Positions 52,975 through 63,407 of a stretch of 64,000 nt of DNA are shown here, one piece after another. Source of the DNA: Ryuthela nishihirai (lineage: Eukaryota; Arthropoda; Arachnida; Araneae; Heptathelidae). The stretch covers positions 19,076,001-19,140,000 of the forward strand of contig JAWZYU010000001.1 in the NCBI GenBank assembly GCA_038380435.1, given 5' to 3'. A program made the translations under genes and the position numbers. The stretch's first letter is position 1. Every line of letters starts with the position of its first letter. The notes under the pieces are model-generated. The model saw only the letters and a list, made by a program, of their open reading frames with translations, had not been told where the DNA came from and ran no database searches.

Positions 52975-53612
52975 CTAAAACAGCTCGTATAGTTATTAAG
53001 TTTTTAATTTAACTCAGCTGTGTTGAATCTGTTATAGCACCTTTCTCGCCCTGCAGAAAGTGATGATTTGGAATAAAAATTCACTCTTTACCCTTTTCCG
53101 CAAAAGCGAAGTTAGAAAAAAATTAGTGAATAATATTTTATATTTTGGGATAATTTGATATGATAGTAAAATATGTATTGATATCATAAAATAAATTTAA
53201 TATCCTGAACCAAATTAGCATGATTAATTTGTCAACCGCCACTTAATTAAAGTAAATTATTATATTAAATTGCTTTACTTTTCACTTCGATCGCTTTTGT
53301 AGGTGCAGCCCCTTTGGGATTCATGTGTTTTATTTTTGTTATTGTCAATCAGGCACTGTTTTAGACTTCGATAATACAAGCCATAGGCTTGGAGCTCAAA
53401 ATATTAATTAAAAATATCAGACATCATCTCGACTTTGGATTTGAACGAAATTATATCGCAGAATGATGGTTTCTTACACGATTCCACTGAATTCATAATT
53501 AAAACATAAAGCAGTGTTTTACAAACAGTTTGACTCCAAAATTCTAAAAAATTATGCAGTCCCGTAGAATAGCACACAAAATTATTTGACTCTCTGGAAT
53601 GGAACATAAAAT
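52975..53612. other. Dispersed repeat, no gene
   Basis: 53295-53420 matches 44390-44515 (CCCCTTTGGGATTCATGT, TTGTTATTGTCAATCAGGC, GGCTTGGAGCTCA). The remainder is AT-rich and unassigned. Confidence 0.55.
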
Positions 53613-53637
53613 TATTATTCTCCTTCCCTCTTGCCTG

Positions 53638-53754
53638 GGGGGCAGGGGTGGCTTAGTCGGTAGTGCGCCAGGCTCGTAATCTGTAGTTCACAGGTTCGAG
53701 TCCCAGCTGGGTGATATTCTCTTTCTCCCTCCCTCTTGTCCTCTATTATTCTCC
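53638..53754 (+). mobile_element. tRNA-head-only SINE-A copy with 25-bp TSD
   Basis: Head GGGGCAGGGGTGGCTTAGTC through GGTTCGAGTCCCAGCTGGGT at 53638-53712, then a pyrimidine-rich stretch. 53613-53637 is repeated exactly at 53755-53779. Body and tail never entered this site. Confidence 0.85.
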
Positions 53755-53779
53755 TATTATTCTCCTTCCCTCTTGCCTG

Positions 53780-54474
53780 CAATTCATGACGTATGTAGTT
53801 ATATCTGATAGTTTCATTTACATATAATAAAATTATCTTTTTGCATTTTAAGCAATAAATTTGTAACAAAACACTATCATATTATTAAAATATTTTTTAT
53901 TCTAAATATACCAGCAAATATAAACTTCCTGAGCTTTGAGACCCTTTCCAAGCGGCCTGAGGGTAGCGACCCACAGTTTGAGAACCACTAACATAAAATA
54001 TAGAGCGGTGCTGTGTTCCCCGCACCCCTAGGAATCAACGAACGTAGGAAAGGTGAGGAGATAGGCGTACTGGTTTCAAAATATCAAAAACTTTATGGGA
54101 AAAGCACAATTTACGCGATTCCATGAAGCATTAATTTTAATTGCTTTTGGCTGGAATTACGCTATTTCAGTATGGCAACACTGGCAATATATCTCATACT
54201 GATCACAAGATGAAATTGGCTGTTGGTCACATAAAAATTTCTGGAGCCTTTGAATTTCTATACCCACGTTTTTAAATTCAAATCGCAAAGCAACCATAAA
54301 TGAACCACAGATAAAGAACTATAATTGCAATTCGTCCTTGTACATTTTAGGAATCCTCCTTGCGGGGACTATTATTTTAGTTGAAATGTACCAATCAGTG
54401 ATGAGAAGAAATTTGCAGGAAGAGCTAGATTTGGTAAGGGTTTAGGAGAAGCGATGGAAATTGGTAGGGGGTTA
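53780..54474. other. No gene seen
   Basis: AT-rich single-copy-looking sequence. CGGCCTGAGGGTAGCGACCC near 53954 is the only GC-rich stretch. Confidence 0.45.
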
Positions 54475-54856
54475 CGTTGGGTTGTTTTACCTCTGAGCGG
54501 CACTTTTTTGCACACCATCGTCTAAATGGCCAGGTCACATAGACCCCGAAGGCTCAGAGAAGGTTGGAGGAGGGGACCCACTGGAATAGATGTTGGAAGA
54601 CAGATGATAGCCTCCCGTCAAGGCCATCCAGAGTGTTCTTTAACGTGCACAGGGTATGACTCTCCCGCACACGGGGCCACGGCTTAACGTCTCATCCGAC
54701 GGACGGCGGCCCTTCCAAGCCCATCGGTGTCCCCTACTGACCGTGGGCAGGGCGGGGAATTTTGCGGAGATAAATCTTAACGCTGACCCAGCTGGGACTC
54801 GAACCTGGGATCTACAGATTACGAGCCTGGCGCGCTACCGACTGAGCCACCCCCGC
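54475..54856 (-). mobile_element. SINE-A copy
   Basis: Reverse full-length. It shares CTGGAATAGATGTTGGAAGA with the copy at 60217, marking a subfamily. No TSD is obvious. Confidence 0.92.
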
Positions 54857-55336
54857 ACATACATATAGAGATAACTGCGTTGAGAGGGGAAGAAGGATCA
54901 TATTAATTTTAACTTTGATGCAGAAAATATTATGTATTAAGGTTGTTATATACACCAAGGGATAATCTGGGTTACCGAGAAAAATTCTGAATTTGACATC
55001 TGGTGTGAACTTCGAAGTCAAATAGAGGTCGAATCTTGATCTAAAAATGCTAAAAAATGAAAAATTGAGGCTTTGGATTATTTCGGGTTGTAGATCTCAG
55101 AACGTTTACGAAATTTTGCATCCGATAGATACAAGGGAGATCAACAATTGACAACTGAAGGTATTTCGAGTTCTACGTTTCAGAAAAGTTACGAAATTTT
55201 GGTTGTGACTTGTCCAGTCAGGTTAGAGATCAAATTTCCACCTAGGTGTGCTATGAACCTGAAAACTTGTGCCTGAGGGTACTTCAGTTAGAAACATTAA
55301 GAAATTTCTAATATGACGGGTCTTTCGTGGTCAGAT
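54857..55336. other. No gene; spaced degenerate repeats
   Basis: Recurring ACGAAATTTTGSATS and AGATCWCAGAA-like words at about 55105, 55190 and 55300 suggest a very old tandem module, similar to 40195-40390. Confidence 0.4.
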
Positions 55337-55724
55337 TGGATTGGATTGTTTTACCTGTGAGCGGCACTTTTTTGCACACAATGGGCTAAATGGCCAGGTC
55401 ATATGGACCCCGAAGGCTCAGAAGAAGGTTGGGGAGGGGACCCACTGGAACAGCTGTTGGAACACAGATGGTAGCCTCCCATCAAGGCCATTCAGAGTGT
55501 TCTTTAACGTGCACAGGGTATGTCTCTCCCGCACACGGGGCCACGGCTTAACGTTCCATCCGACGGACGGCGGCCTTTCCAAGCCCATCGGTGTCCCCTA
55601 CTGACCGTGGCCAGGGCGAGGAATTTTGCGGAGATAAATCTCAATGCTGACCCAGCTGGGACTCTAACCTGGGAACTACAGATTACGAGCCTGACGCGCT
55701 ACCGACTGAGCCAACCCCCGCCCC
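55337..55724 (-). mobile_element. SINE-A copy
   Basis: Reverse full-length, near-consensus, with no clear TSD. Confidence 0.92.
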
Positions 55725-56248
55725 ACTATTAAATTCATGTGAATATTTTAATGCAAGGGATGAAATTTCGCCTACCTCTGCTGTCTTACCTTACCTGTGT
55801 TCTTAGATATCCCCGCAGAATGACTATTTTTTCCATTTCAGCTCTCTGACAGGAACTGACAGGACCTTCTGCTTCACTCGATAAGGGACATGGCAAAAAT
55901 GAATAGAGTAGAAGGGAAGCTCTTACGTTTCATCAAAGAGGATTCTATTGTTGACACAATAATATTCCATTTGCAATATTGTGTAGCGAAATAATGAATG
56001 CTCGACCACGTTAACCAGAGGGTTTTTGATTCATTTACAAATGCCATAGCTAAAAGAATAAATTTTTAATAATATATTACTAAAAGTTAAATAATTTTTT
56101 TTTGAACCTCTTACGAAATTGAAAAGGAAATTTTTTCTTACTATAAGAAATACTCTTAAAAATAAGAAATATTCGGAACAAATTCTGGACTAAAGCAACG
56201 AAAACAAAGGCCTGTAAACTGCAGTCCTTTCAAGATTATATTCCATCC
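55725..56248. other. No gene seen
   Basis: AT-rich; no frame or repeat recognised. Confidence 0.45.
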
Positions 56249-56260
56249 ATTGTAAATTTA

Positions 56261-56461
56261 GCCGTCCCATGGCCGAGTGGTTAGCGCGCTTGGCTACTGA
56301 TCTAAGGGACCTGGGTTCGAGCTCCGGATAAGGCATGGTTGTATGTGTTGTTTATCTGCTGAGGTCCTGCCATCCTCTCGATCTTCTACTTTGGCATATA
56401 AACTGACAGGCTCCTGTCGGACGTCTGTGGCAAGCAGCTGCTTGAGGGGTTATTTATTTTT
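56261..56461 (+). mobile_element. SINE-B, complete reference copy
   Basis: 201 bp with the exact TSD ATTGTAAATTTA at 56249-56260 and 56462-56473. 5' end GCCGTCCCATGGCCGAGTGG (A box), B box GGGTTCGAGCTCC, then the body CTGCTGAGGTCCTGCC, CATATAAACTGACAGGC and CAAGCAGCTGCTTGAGGGG, with a T-rich tail. The head resembles a Ser/Leu-type tRNA without a long variable arm. Confidence 0.93.
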
Positions 56462-56473
56462 ATTGTAAATTTA

Positions 56474-57009
56474 ACATGCAAATATTGAGGAATGGTAATA
56501 TAATATGTGATAGTTTACCCGGAATAAATGTTAATGATTTGAAAATAAAATCCTCACAAATAGCTTCGCCAACTATCATTACACATTAATACTACAACTA
56601 CACATTAGATGAAATATAGATAAATAATTACATATAAGTCAATAAATTGATGGTCAGATGCCTATTCCGGTAATATGCAATCTCGTTTAATTCTCTTCAT
56701 TCTCAATATCTTGCAAATTAAAACTATTCATAAAATATAGAATTTTCTAGAGCACTCAATCTCTTTCATCCAATAGGAACAACTATTTATAGTGAAAGTA
56801 TAATGAAATCCAGCGGTGACCAAAACGTATTCCTTATACTTAAATATCAAAACAAAACCGCAGTGATAGTTGCACACTACAAACTAAACAATTTGAAAGA
56901 AATTTACTGTGTCTTAGGGTTTACTTCTTAAAAAAGTGGGCAATTTTTAACTGTCTGTTCCAACAAGCATCTGTGATTAATTTCTTAATATCTACATACA
57001 TACAAAATC
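56474..57009. other. No gene seen
   Basis: AT-rich; nothing recognised. Confidence 0.45.
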
Positions 57010-58402
57010 CTCATGCAGACATCGACTACAGAGGTCCAACCAGACTGTGTAGTTTGGCTCACCAGACGTGTCTCTTTTGAGCTACAGCTGCTGAAATTGG
57101 CCACTCTAGGCCAATTCTAGCAAGATCCTGTTTGACATTGTCTGTCCATCGCATCCTAGGTCTCCCCCTTTTTCTGATACCCTTAGGCACACTGTTCATA
57201 ATCCTCTTTGCAAATCTGCAGATATGCATACGGGCAACATGACCAAACCAATGCGGTCCCTCTCAGCACAATATGCTGCTGAAAAGAAGTTGATGACTTC
57301 TTCTTCTAACCTCATCATTACTTACAAAGTCAAACCACCTAATGCACAAGAAACTGAGTAAGCATCTACAATCAAAGGCATCAAGTTTCTTGTTATCCTG
57401 TTTACAAAGGGTCCATGTTTCGCTACCATAACTAACCTTAGAAAGAACCAAATTATTATACAGCTTAATTATAGGCATTAGGTGTATACGCCTATTTTTC
57501 CATACCCTCCATAAATTCTTAAAAGTCCCAGCGGCAATTCCTACTCTATTTATCTCAGCCGCACGTCACCAATATCTGTTACATATCTCCCAGGATAATT
57601 AAACTGAGTCACTTGCTCGATACAGCCATTCAAAGCAACTGAAAACCATCTGCCTGACCAATTTTCATCCCTTTAGTTTTTTCTCTGTTTATCGCCAAAC
57701 CTACTCTATTAAAAGTCTCATTAACAGCCCTAATGAACAAATTCATCTCATCAACATCAGTAGCCAACAGGGCCAAATTATCTGCATAATCTAAACAAGA
57801 TATTTCGAAATCTCTAGACCATTTAGAGTCAAAATCTTTCCCTTGCAAAGAATTTCGCATTACATAATCAATAACTAAATAGAAAAGGAGGCAAAATGCA
57901 CCCTTGTCTAATTCCACTAGCAATGCTAACCAATCGCTGAAAGACGTACCAACTCTCACACACGACTCTGTGTTATTATAGAGAGCTCTCATTACACTAA
58001 CCAACTAATCAGGTATTCCATATGATCTAACAATCAACCACAAATTATGTCGATCAACAGAGTCAAAAGCCTTTTTGAAATCTATAAAGCTAGCAACCAC
58101 AGGTTTCTGAAACTCTAAACATTTCTCAAAAATCTGTTTAAGTGAAAATATTTGATCCATACAACCCCTACCACATCTGAATCTACACTGTTCATCACGC
58201 AGTTGTCCATCAACCAAATTCTTAATTCTATTATGTATAATCATGCAAAGAACTTTACCTGGAACAGAAAGTAAACTAATTCCCCTATAATTATCACAAG
58301 AACTGCGATCACCTTTTTCAAAAGTTGGGACAATAATAACTCTACTAAAATCCTTAGGAACAACACATTTATCATAATAAAATATTCAAAATTTCGATTC
58401 AC
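57010..58402 (-). pseudogene. RTE-like LINE copy 2, RT part
   Basis: Same family as 28941-31124. On the minus strand 58244-58005 reads CRFRCGRGCMDQIFSL and ASFIDFKKAFDSVDRHNL (motif A). 58004-57630 reads LDYADNLALLATD, where N replaces the second D of the motif C YADD. 57478-57263 reads KLYNNLVLSKVSYGSETWTL. The 57190-57040 region encodes RMRWTDNVKQDL-like sequence. 5' homology ends at about 58402, where the strand of the homology flips. Frameshifts and the motif C change make it inactive. Confidence 0.87.
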
Positions 58403-58990
58403 AGGATATGTTTATCAGCTGTTGGATAATCCTGAGCAGAGGTCATCGCAGGCACCGGAACTCTTTGCTTCTATTGGCATCGTCAAATTCTACATTGGAG
58501 GAAGGTCTTCCAGTGTAGATGGCTTCAGCCTTTAGTGGTAGGGGACGGGTCTTTGCCCCATGCCTGCGATTAGGGATCTGTTTGATATTGTCAGAATTTT
58601 CTCTCTCAATAAATATAGTTTCTTTAAACATCCCCTACACATTTTCTCTCCATAGGTAGTTGGAATGTGAGGACTCTGCACAGAGCTTTTTCTCTTGATG
58701 TCCTCACACAAGAATTCCACCATTATAATTTAGATATACTCGGCTTGCAAGAAACCAGATAGACAGATAAAGGTCAGATTCTTAAAAATAATCTTAAATT
58801 TCTCTTTTCAGGGAGGGACGAAAATAAGCATCACCAAGGCGTGGGTATGCTTCTCGGCAGACACACTAGTGATGCTCTTCTAGGATATGAGTGCATTAAT
58901 GAAAGGTTTCTTACAGCAAAATTTCCGTTAGGACATATCCATTGGAAACCATTGTTGCAACAAACGCTCAGAGTAGTTGAGGGGAAAATG
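58403..58990 (+). pseudogene. Endonuclease part of the LINE, inverted
   Basis: In plus orientation, 58645 onward reads IGSWNVRTLHRAF, then LDILGLQETR and HHQGVGMLLGRHTSDALLGY. These are the N-terminal blocks of the apurinic-type endonuclease of non-LTR elements (N of WNVRTL, E of LQET). The segment lies directly beside the minus-strand RT part, with its 5' side at the joint, as expected after 5' inversion during target-primed integration. It ends near 58990. Stops interrupt it. Confidence 0.75.
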
Positions 58991-59147
58991 CAGTTTAGAA
59001 GATCCGAACCGACCCAAGGTTTACAGTTCCTAGGTTCGAGTCCCACTTTGGCTCCGCACAACCCTCACAATGCGATGGTTTCCATTTAGCCCGTTGTTTG
59101 CACAGATGCCCCTGGAGCGAGCTGCGTTAATCTCCTCAACCCTGGAG
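58991..59147 (+). mobile_element. Diverged SINE-A relic
   Basis: TTTACAGTTCCTAGGTTCGA with a B box, then CATTTAGCCCGTTGTTTGCAC from the tail. The middle is missing. Confidence 0.6.
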
Positions 59148-59525
59148 CGCGGGTGGCTCAGTCGGTAGCGCGCCAGACTCGTAATCTGTAGTTCCCATTT
59201 TTGAGTCCCAGCTGGTCAGCGTTGAGATTTATCTCCGCAAAATTCCCCGCCCTGCCCACGGTCAGTAGGGGACACCGATGGGCTTGGAAAGGCCGCCGTC
59301 CGTCGGATGGGTCGTTAAGCCGTGGCCCCGTGTGCGGGAGAGCCATACCCTGTGCACGTTAAAGAACACGCTGGGTGGCTTTGACGGGAGGCTACCATCT
59401 GTCTCCCAACAGCTGTTCCAGTGGGTTCCCTCCCCCAACCTTCTCTGAGCCTTCGGGGTTCTTGTGACCTGGCCATTTAGCCCATGGTGTGCAAAAAAGT
59501 GCCGCTCAGAGGTAAAACAACAACA
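59148..59525 (+). mobile_element. SINE-A copy
   Basis: Forward full-length with tail ACAACAACAACAAC. No convincing TSD. Confidence 0.92.
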
Positions 59526-60205
59526 ACAACACCTGTTGCAATCTAATGTATTGCTGCAACATGTCAAAATATGCAATACCCTTTACATATTACCTGTACA
59601 TACTTCATTCTTAGTTATTTAGAAGTAAGAAAAGAGTATCTAATTGTGGACATGTTACAAAACAGGTTTATTTTAATTGAAACGCAAACGTTTATTTTAA
59701 GTACACAAAACTGTGTTTCAAATTATTAACAAAGCCATTAATTTTACCAAGAAGAAAAAGTTCCAGTTCCAATACCAAGTTCCCTCTACGGTTCTATCGC
59801 CGACATTGATGATGAAAATCAGGAAAGGCTTTTTTTTAACACACACACCTCTAAACCATGGAGGTTGAAAATTGTAACCGACGTCGCCATATTGCCCTTA
59901 CTCTTAAGTGCGAGTTGTCTATGTTAATGAACGAGAGATTGTGCAAAAACGTTAGCTCCTATATATAGCATATTCCTGTAGATATTAACGTGCAAAAATA
60001 GATAAAAGGAATGGCATTTCAATGCTAAGAAGTTGAAATAAAGTTTTTCTTTCGAATTTTTAAGCTTTTCGTTATTTTAATTATATTGGAAAGTAGCGTA
60101 AACAACTGCTACTACTGCTACATATTGCTAAAATTACTGCTGGTTTGAAATGCCCCCCTTACCTCCTTTTTTTCCTGGAGGATATTATTATTGTTGAATT
60201 GCTTT
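59526..60205. other. No gene seen
   Basis: AT-rich; no frame or repeat recognised. Confidence 0.45.
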
Positions 60206-60216
60206 TATTTGATATG

Positions 60217-60595
60217 GGTTGGGTTGTTTTACCTCTGAGCGGCACTTTTTTGCACACAATGGGCTAAATGGCCAGGTCACATGGACCCCGAAGGCTCAGA
60301 GAAGGTTGGGGGAGGAGACCCACTGGAATAGATGTTGGAAGACAGATGATAGCCTCCCGTCAAGGCCATCCAGAGTGTTCTTTAACGTGCACAGGGTATG
60401 ACTCTCCCGCACACGGGGCCACGGCTTAACGTCCCATCCGACGGACGGCGGCCTTTCCAAGCCCATCGGTGTCCCCTACTGACCGTGGGCAGGGCGGGAA
60501 TTTTGCGGAGATAAATCTCAACGCTGACCCAGCTGGGACTCGAACCTGGGAACTACAGATTACGAGTCTGGCGCGCTACCGACTGAGCCACCCCC
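60217..60595 (-). mobile_element. SINE-A copy
   Basis: Reverse copy with the TSD TATTTGATATG at 60206-60216 and 60596-60606. The outer G-rich bases of the head are missing. Confidence 0.93.
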
Positions 60596-60606
60596 TATTT
60601 GATATG

Positions 60607-60884
60607 TAATTTATTGCGATAGACGTCCAATATCAACCTTAAGAACAGTTTTAAAAACCACAGAAATATTTGGTCATGGTGTTCAACTAGTTTTTGCAAA
60701 CACATTCAAAAACAAAAAAGAATTAAAAAAAGAGTAAATTCCCATGTACCTAATAATAATACTACTGTTATTAGGAAATATTACGATTTATTTATTCGTT
60801 AATCTATACTTCTACATGACACAAACATGACCAAATTTTTTATCGCAGTCTCACTCTACACAAGAGAGTGGTCAAAGGTTTTTG
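60607..60884. other. No gene seen
   Basis: AT-rich; nothing recognised. Confidence 0.45.
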
Positions 60885-61430
60885 TTGAATCTTTCGTCTC
60901 ACCTGATCATTACTTACATAGTCAGACCACCTAGTGCCCAAGATACTGCTTGAGTGGGGCGGGGTTGGCTCAGTCGGTAGCGCGCCAGGCTCGTAATCTG
61001 TAGTTTCCAGGTTCGAGTCCCAGCTGAGTCAGCGTTGAGATTTATCTCCGCAAAACTCCCCGCCCTGCCCACGGTCAGTAGGGGACACCGATGGGCTTGG
61101 AAAGGCCGCCGTCCGTCGGATGGGACGTTAAGCCGTGGCCCCGTGTGCGGGAGAGCCATACCCTGTGCACGTTAAAGAACACGCTGGATGGCTTTGACGG
61201 GAGGCTATCATCTGTCTCCCAACAGCTGTTCCAGTGAGTCGCCTCTCCCATCCTTCTCTGAGCCTTCGGGATCCATGTGACCTGGCTATTTGGCCCATGG
61301 TGTGCAAAAAAGTGCCGCTCAGAGGTAAAACAACCCAACCCAACTGCTTAAGTATCTAGAAATCAAAGGCATCAAATTTCCTGTTATCTTGTTTATGAAA
61401 GATCCAAGTTTCACTACCATAACTAATCAT
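60885..61430 (-). pseudogene. RTE-like LINE fragment, copy 3
   Basis: Flanks of the inner SINE-A match 57310-57440 of copy 2: ATCATTACTTACATAGTCAG, GACCACCTAGTGCCCAAGA, then AATCAAAGGCATCAA and TCACTACCATAACTAA. This corresponds to the ETWTL region before the C-terminal block. The fragment is short. Confidence 0.75.
60956..61342 (+). mobile_element. SINE-A in LINE copy 3
   Basis: The TSD ACTGCTTGAGT (60945-60955) pairs with ACTGCTTAAGT (61343-61353), one mismatch. Full-length. Confidence 0.92.
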
Positions 61431-61549
61431 AGAAAATTCCATATAGTGTCAAGGAAGTTAATGCTTGATCATTTCATTTTGGAACACTGCATTGTCGGTC
61501 TGGAATAGCGATTGCATCATGATGCCTCAGAGAGAACGTTTAAATGATT

Positions 61550-62930
61550 CAAAACGATGAATAGATATTGGGAGGTTGGAGTCTCTCAAACAATCACTGA
61601 TCCTGTATTTCCTGACAGCTATCGTCCAATCAGTCTGCTTTCCTGCCTAGGAAAACTGTTTGAACGTATTATCCTGAATAGATCGAAAGAGTTCCTCTCA
61701 ATCCATCCTGTCTTATCTGAAACCCAATTTGGTTTCAGGCGTGAAAGATCGACAGAACATCAGGTCCTCAGAGTTGTGGAAACTATTTCTGAGGCACTGA
61801 ACAAGAAGGAAACAGTTGCTGCCGTCTTTCTAGACGTGGCCCAATGTTTTTGACCGCATCTGGATGGACGGTCTCATTTACAAACTCTCCAAGATTGGAG
61901 TGCCTACGGGACTCACCTGTATCATTCAATCGTATCTCTTAAATTGAACATTCCATGTTTTAGGCCCTACTCCCTTCTCATTATATCTCTCTGATATTAC
62001 TTCATTTGAGCGAATCGTTATCGCACAATATGCTGATGACATTGCTCTCATCTCCCCTTCCTTGGGAGTTGATTTTGCAATCAGAAGACTTCAGAATTGC
62101 CTTGATAAAATGGATACCTGGTATGAAAAATGGAAAATAAAGATCAACACTGAGAAGAGTAACGCCATCCTCTTCAGTGGTAAGAGGATTAAAAATCCTC
62201 TAACTTTACACTTTTTAGATGAACAATTCAAGTGGCAGGAGACTGTCAAATATTTGGGAGTCACTCTGCATCAGAAGCTTAAGTGGGATCCACATATACA
62301 TGGGATCATCACAAATGTTAACTCTGTCAGATGTCAACTGGGGACTCTTCTAGGAAGAAACTCAGTATTATCCATTGATCATAAATTACTAATTTATCAC
62401 ATTGTCATTCGACCTATGATATCCTATGCTTCCCCAATTTGGGCGAACACAACTCCCACGAACATTCACAAGATACAGGTCTTGCAGAATAAAATCCTGC
62501 GATGTGTGGTCAATGCCCCCTGGTTTGTAACCAATAGACAATTGCATAAAGATCTGGGAATAGATCATATTTCCACATATCTGAAGTTTGTCTCGCGAGG
62601 TTTCTACGAGTCAGTGCAGAGAAACCCGCACGAGATTATATCCTGCCTTCTGGACTACGATCATGAAGTCCTTAACAGATACAAGAGGCCTAAGATGATG
62701 GCTTTCGCTAAAGAAAGTTATCCATTTTAGGTCTCTTGTGCATCATTACTATCTTTTGTTTTATGTTTTTTTGCCCTTTGGGGCCCACCATTGTATGGTT
62801 TACTTTTGTTTGTTTTTTCAAACTGATGCCAATTAGGCATATTTCCAGATGAAGAAGGTTGTGGGTACTATTGTACCTGGTACTTCATTTTATGATGTAA
62901 CGATCTACGATCTACGATGTAGTACAACGT
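61550..62930 (+). pseudogene. Jockey-like non-LTR retrotransposon, 5'-truncated
   Basis: RT begins DSYRPISLLSCLGKLFERII, then QFGFRRERSTEHQVLRVVE and motif A VFLDVAQCF, frameshifted before DRIW. A stop follows near 61940. Motif C is QYADDIALISPS. From 62062 a long frame gives MDTWYEKWKIKINTEKS, VKYLGVTLHQKLKWDPHI, PMISYASPIWANTTPTNI and the C-terminus VTNRQLHKDLGIDHI, ending at 62730. The 3' UTR has TGCCCTTTGGGGCCCACC and CCTGGTACTTC. It ends in GATCTACGATCTACGATG, a 7-bp repeat tail. About five lesions are present, so it is inactive. Confidence 0.88.
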
Positions 62931-63009
62931 CTTCAGGAAAAAAGCTAAATCTAGTATGTACCTTATCAGGTACAATTACATCTAAAAACAAATAAAATCA
63001 AATCCGGCC

Positions 63010-63062
63010 AATGCGACAACTACCGAACTTAAGCAAAGTCCAGGAATTCTACGTCTTGGGGT
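63010..63062 (+). pseudogene. Possible 5S rRNA-like fragment
   Basis: ACTACCGAACTTAAGCAAAG and TCTACGTCTTGGGGTGGG resemble the 5S blocks CACCGAAGTTAAGCA and AGTACTTGGATGGG in the right order. It is cut by a SINE-A tail. Confidence 0.35.
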
Positions 63063-63385
63063 GGGTTGTTTTACCTCTGAGTGGCACTTTTCGCTCACAA
63101 TGGGGTAAATGGCCAGGTCACGAGGACCTCGTGAGATCAGAGAAAGTTGGAGGGAAGCTGTTAGGAGACAGATGGTAGTCTCCTGTTAAGGCCATCCAGT
63201 GTGTTCTTTAATGTGCACGTGGCGCCACGGATTAACATCCCATCCGACGGACGGCGGCCTTTCCAAGCCCATATTTGTCCCCTACTAAGGTTTGCGGAGA
63301 TGAATCGCAATGCTGACCTAGCTGAGACTCGAACCGCAGATTCTGGCCAGAGCCTGGCCCACTAACGACAGAGTACAGGGAACAC
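63063..63385 (-). mobile_element. SINE-A copy, diverged
   Basis: Reverse copy with many changes and deletions (TTTCGCTCACAATGGGG, CCTACTAAGGTTTGCGG). Confidence 0.82.
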
Positions 63386-63407
63386 CCACTATAACAAAAA
63401 GCCAAAG

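Noticed and set aside
55520..55732. Recurrent frames starting MALPHTGPRLNVPSDGRRP
   Set aside because: They are another frame of the SINE-A body and head; the SINE explains them fully.
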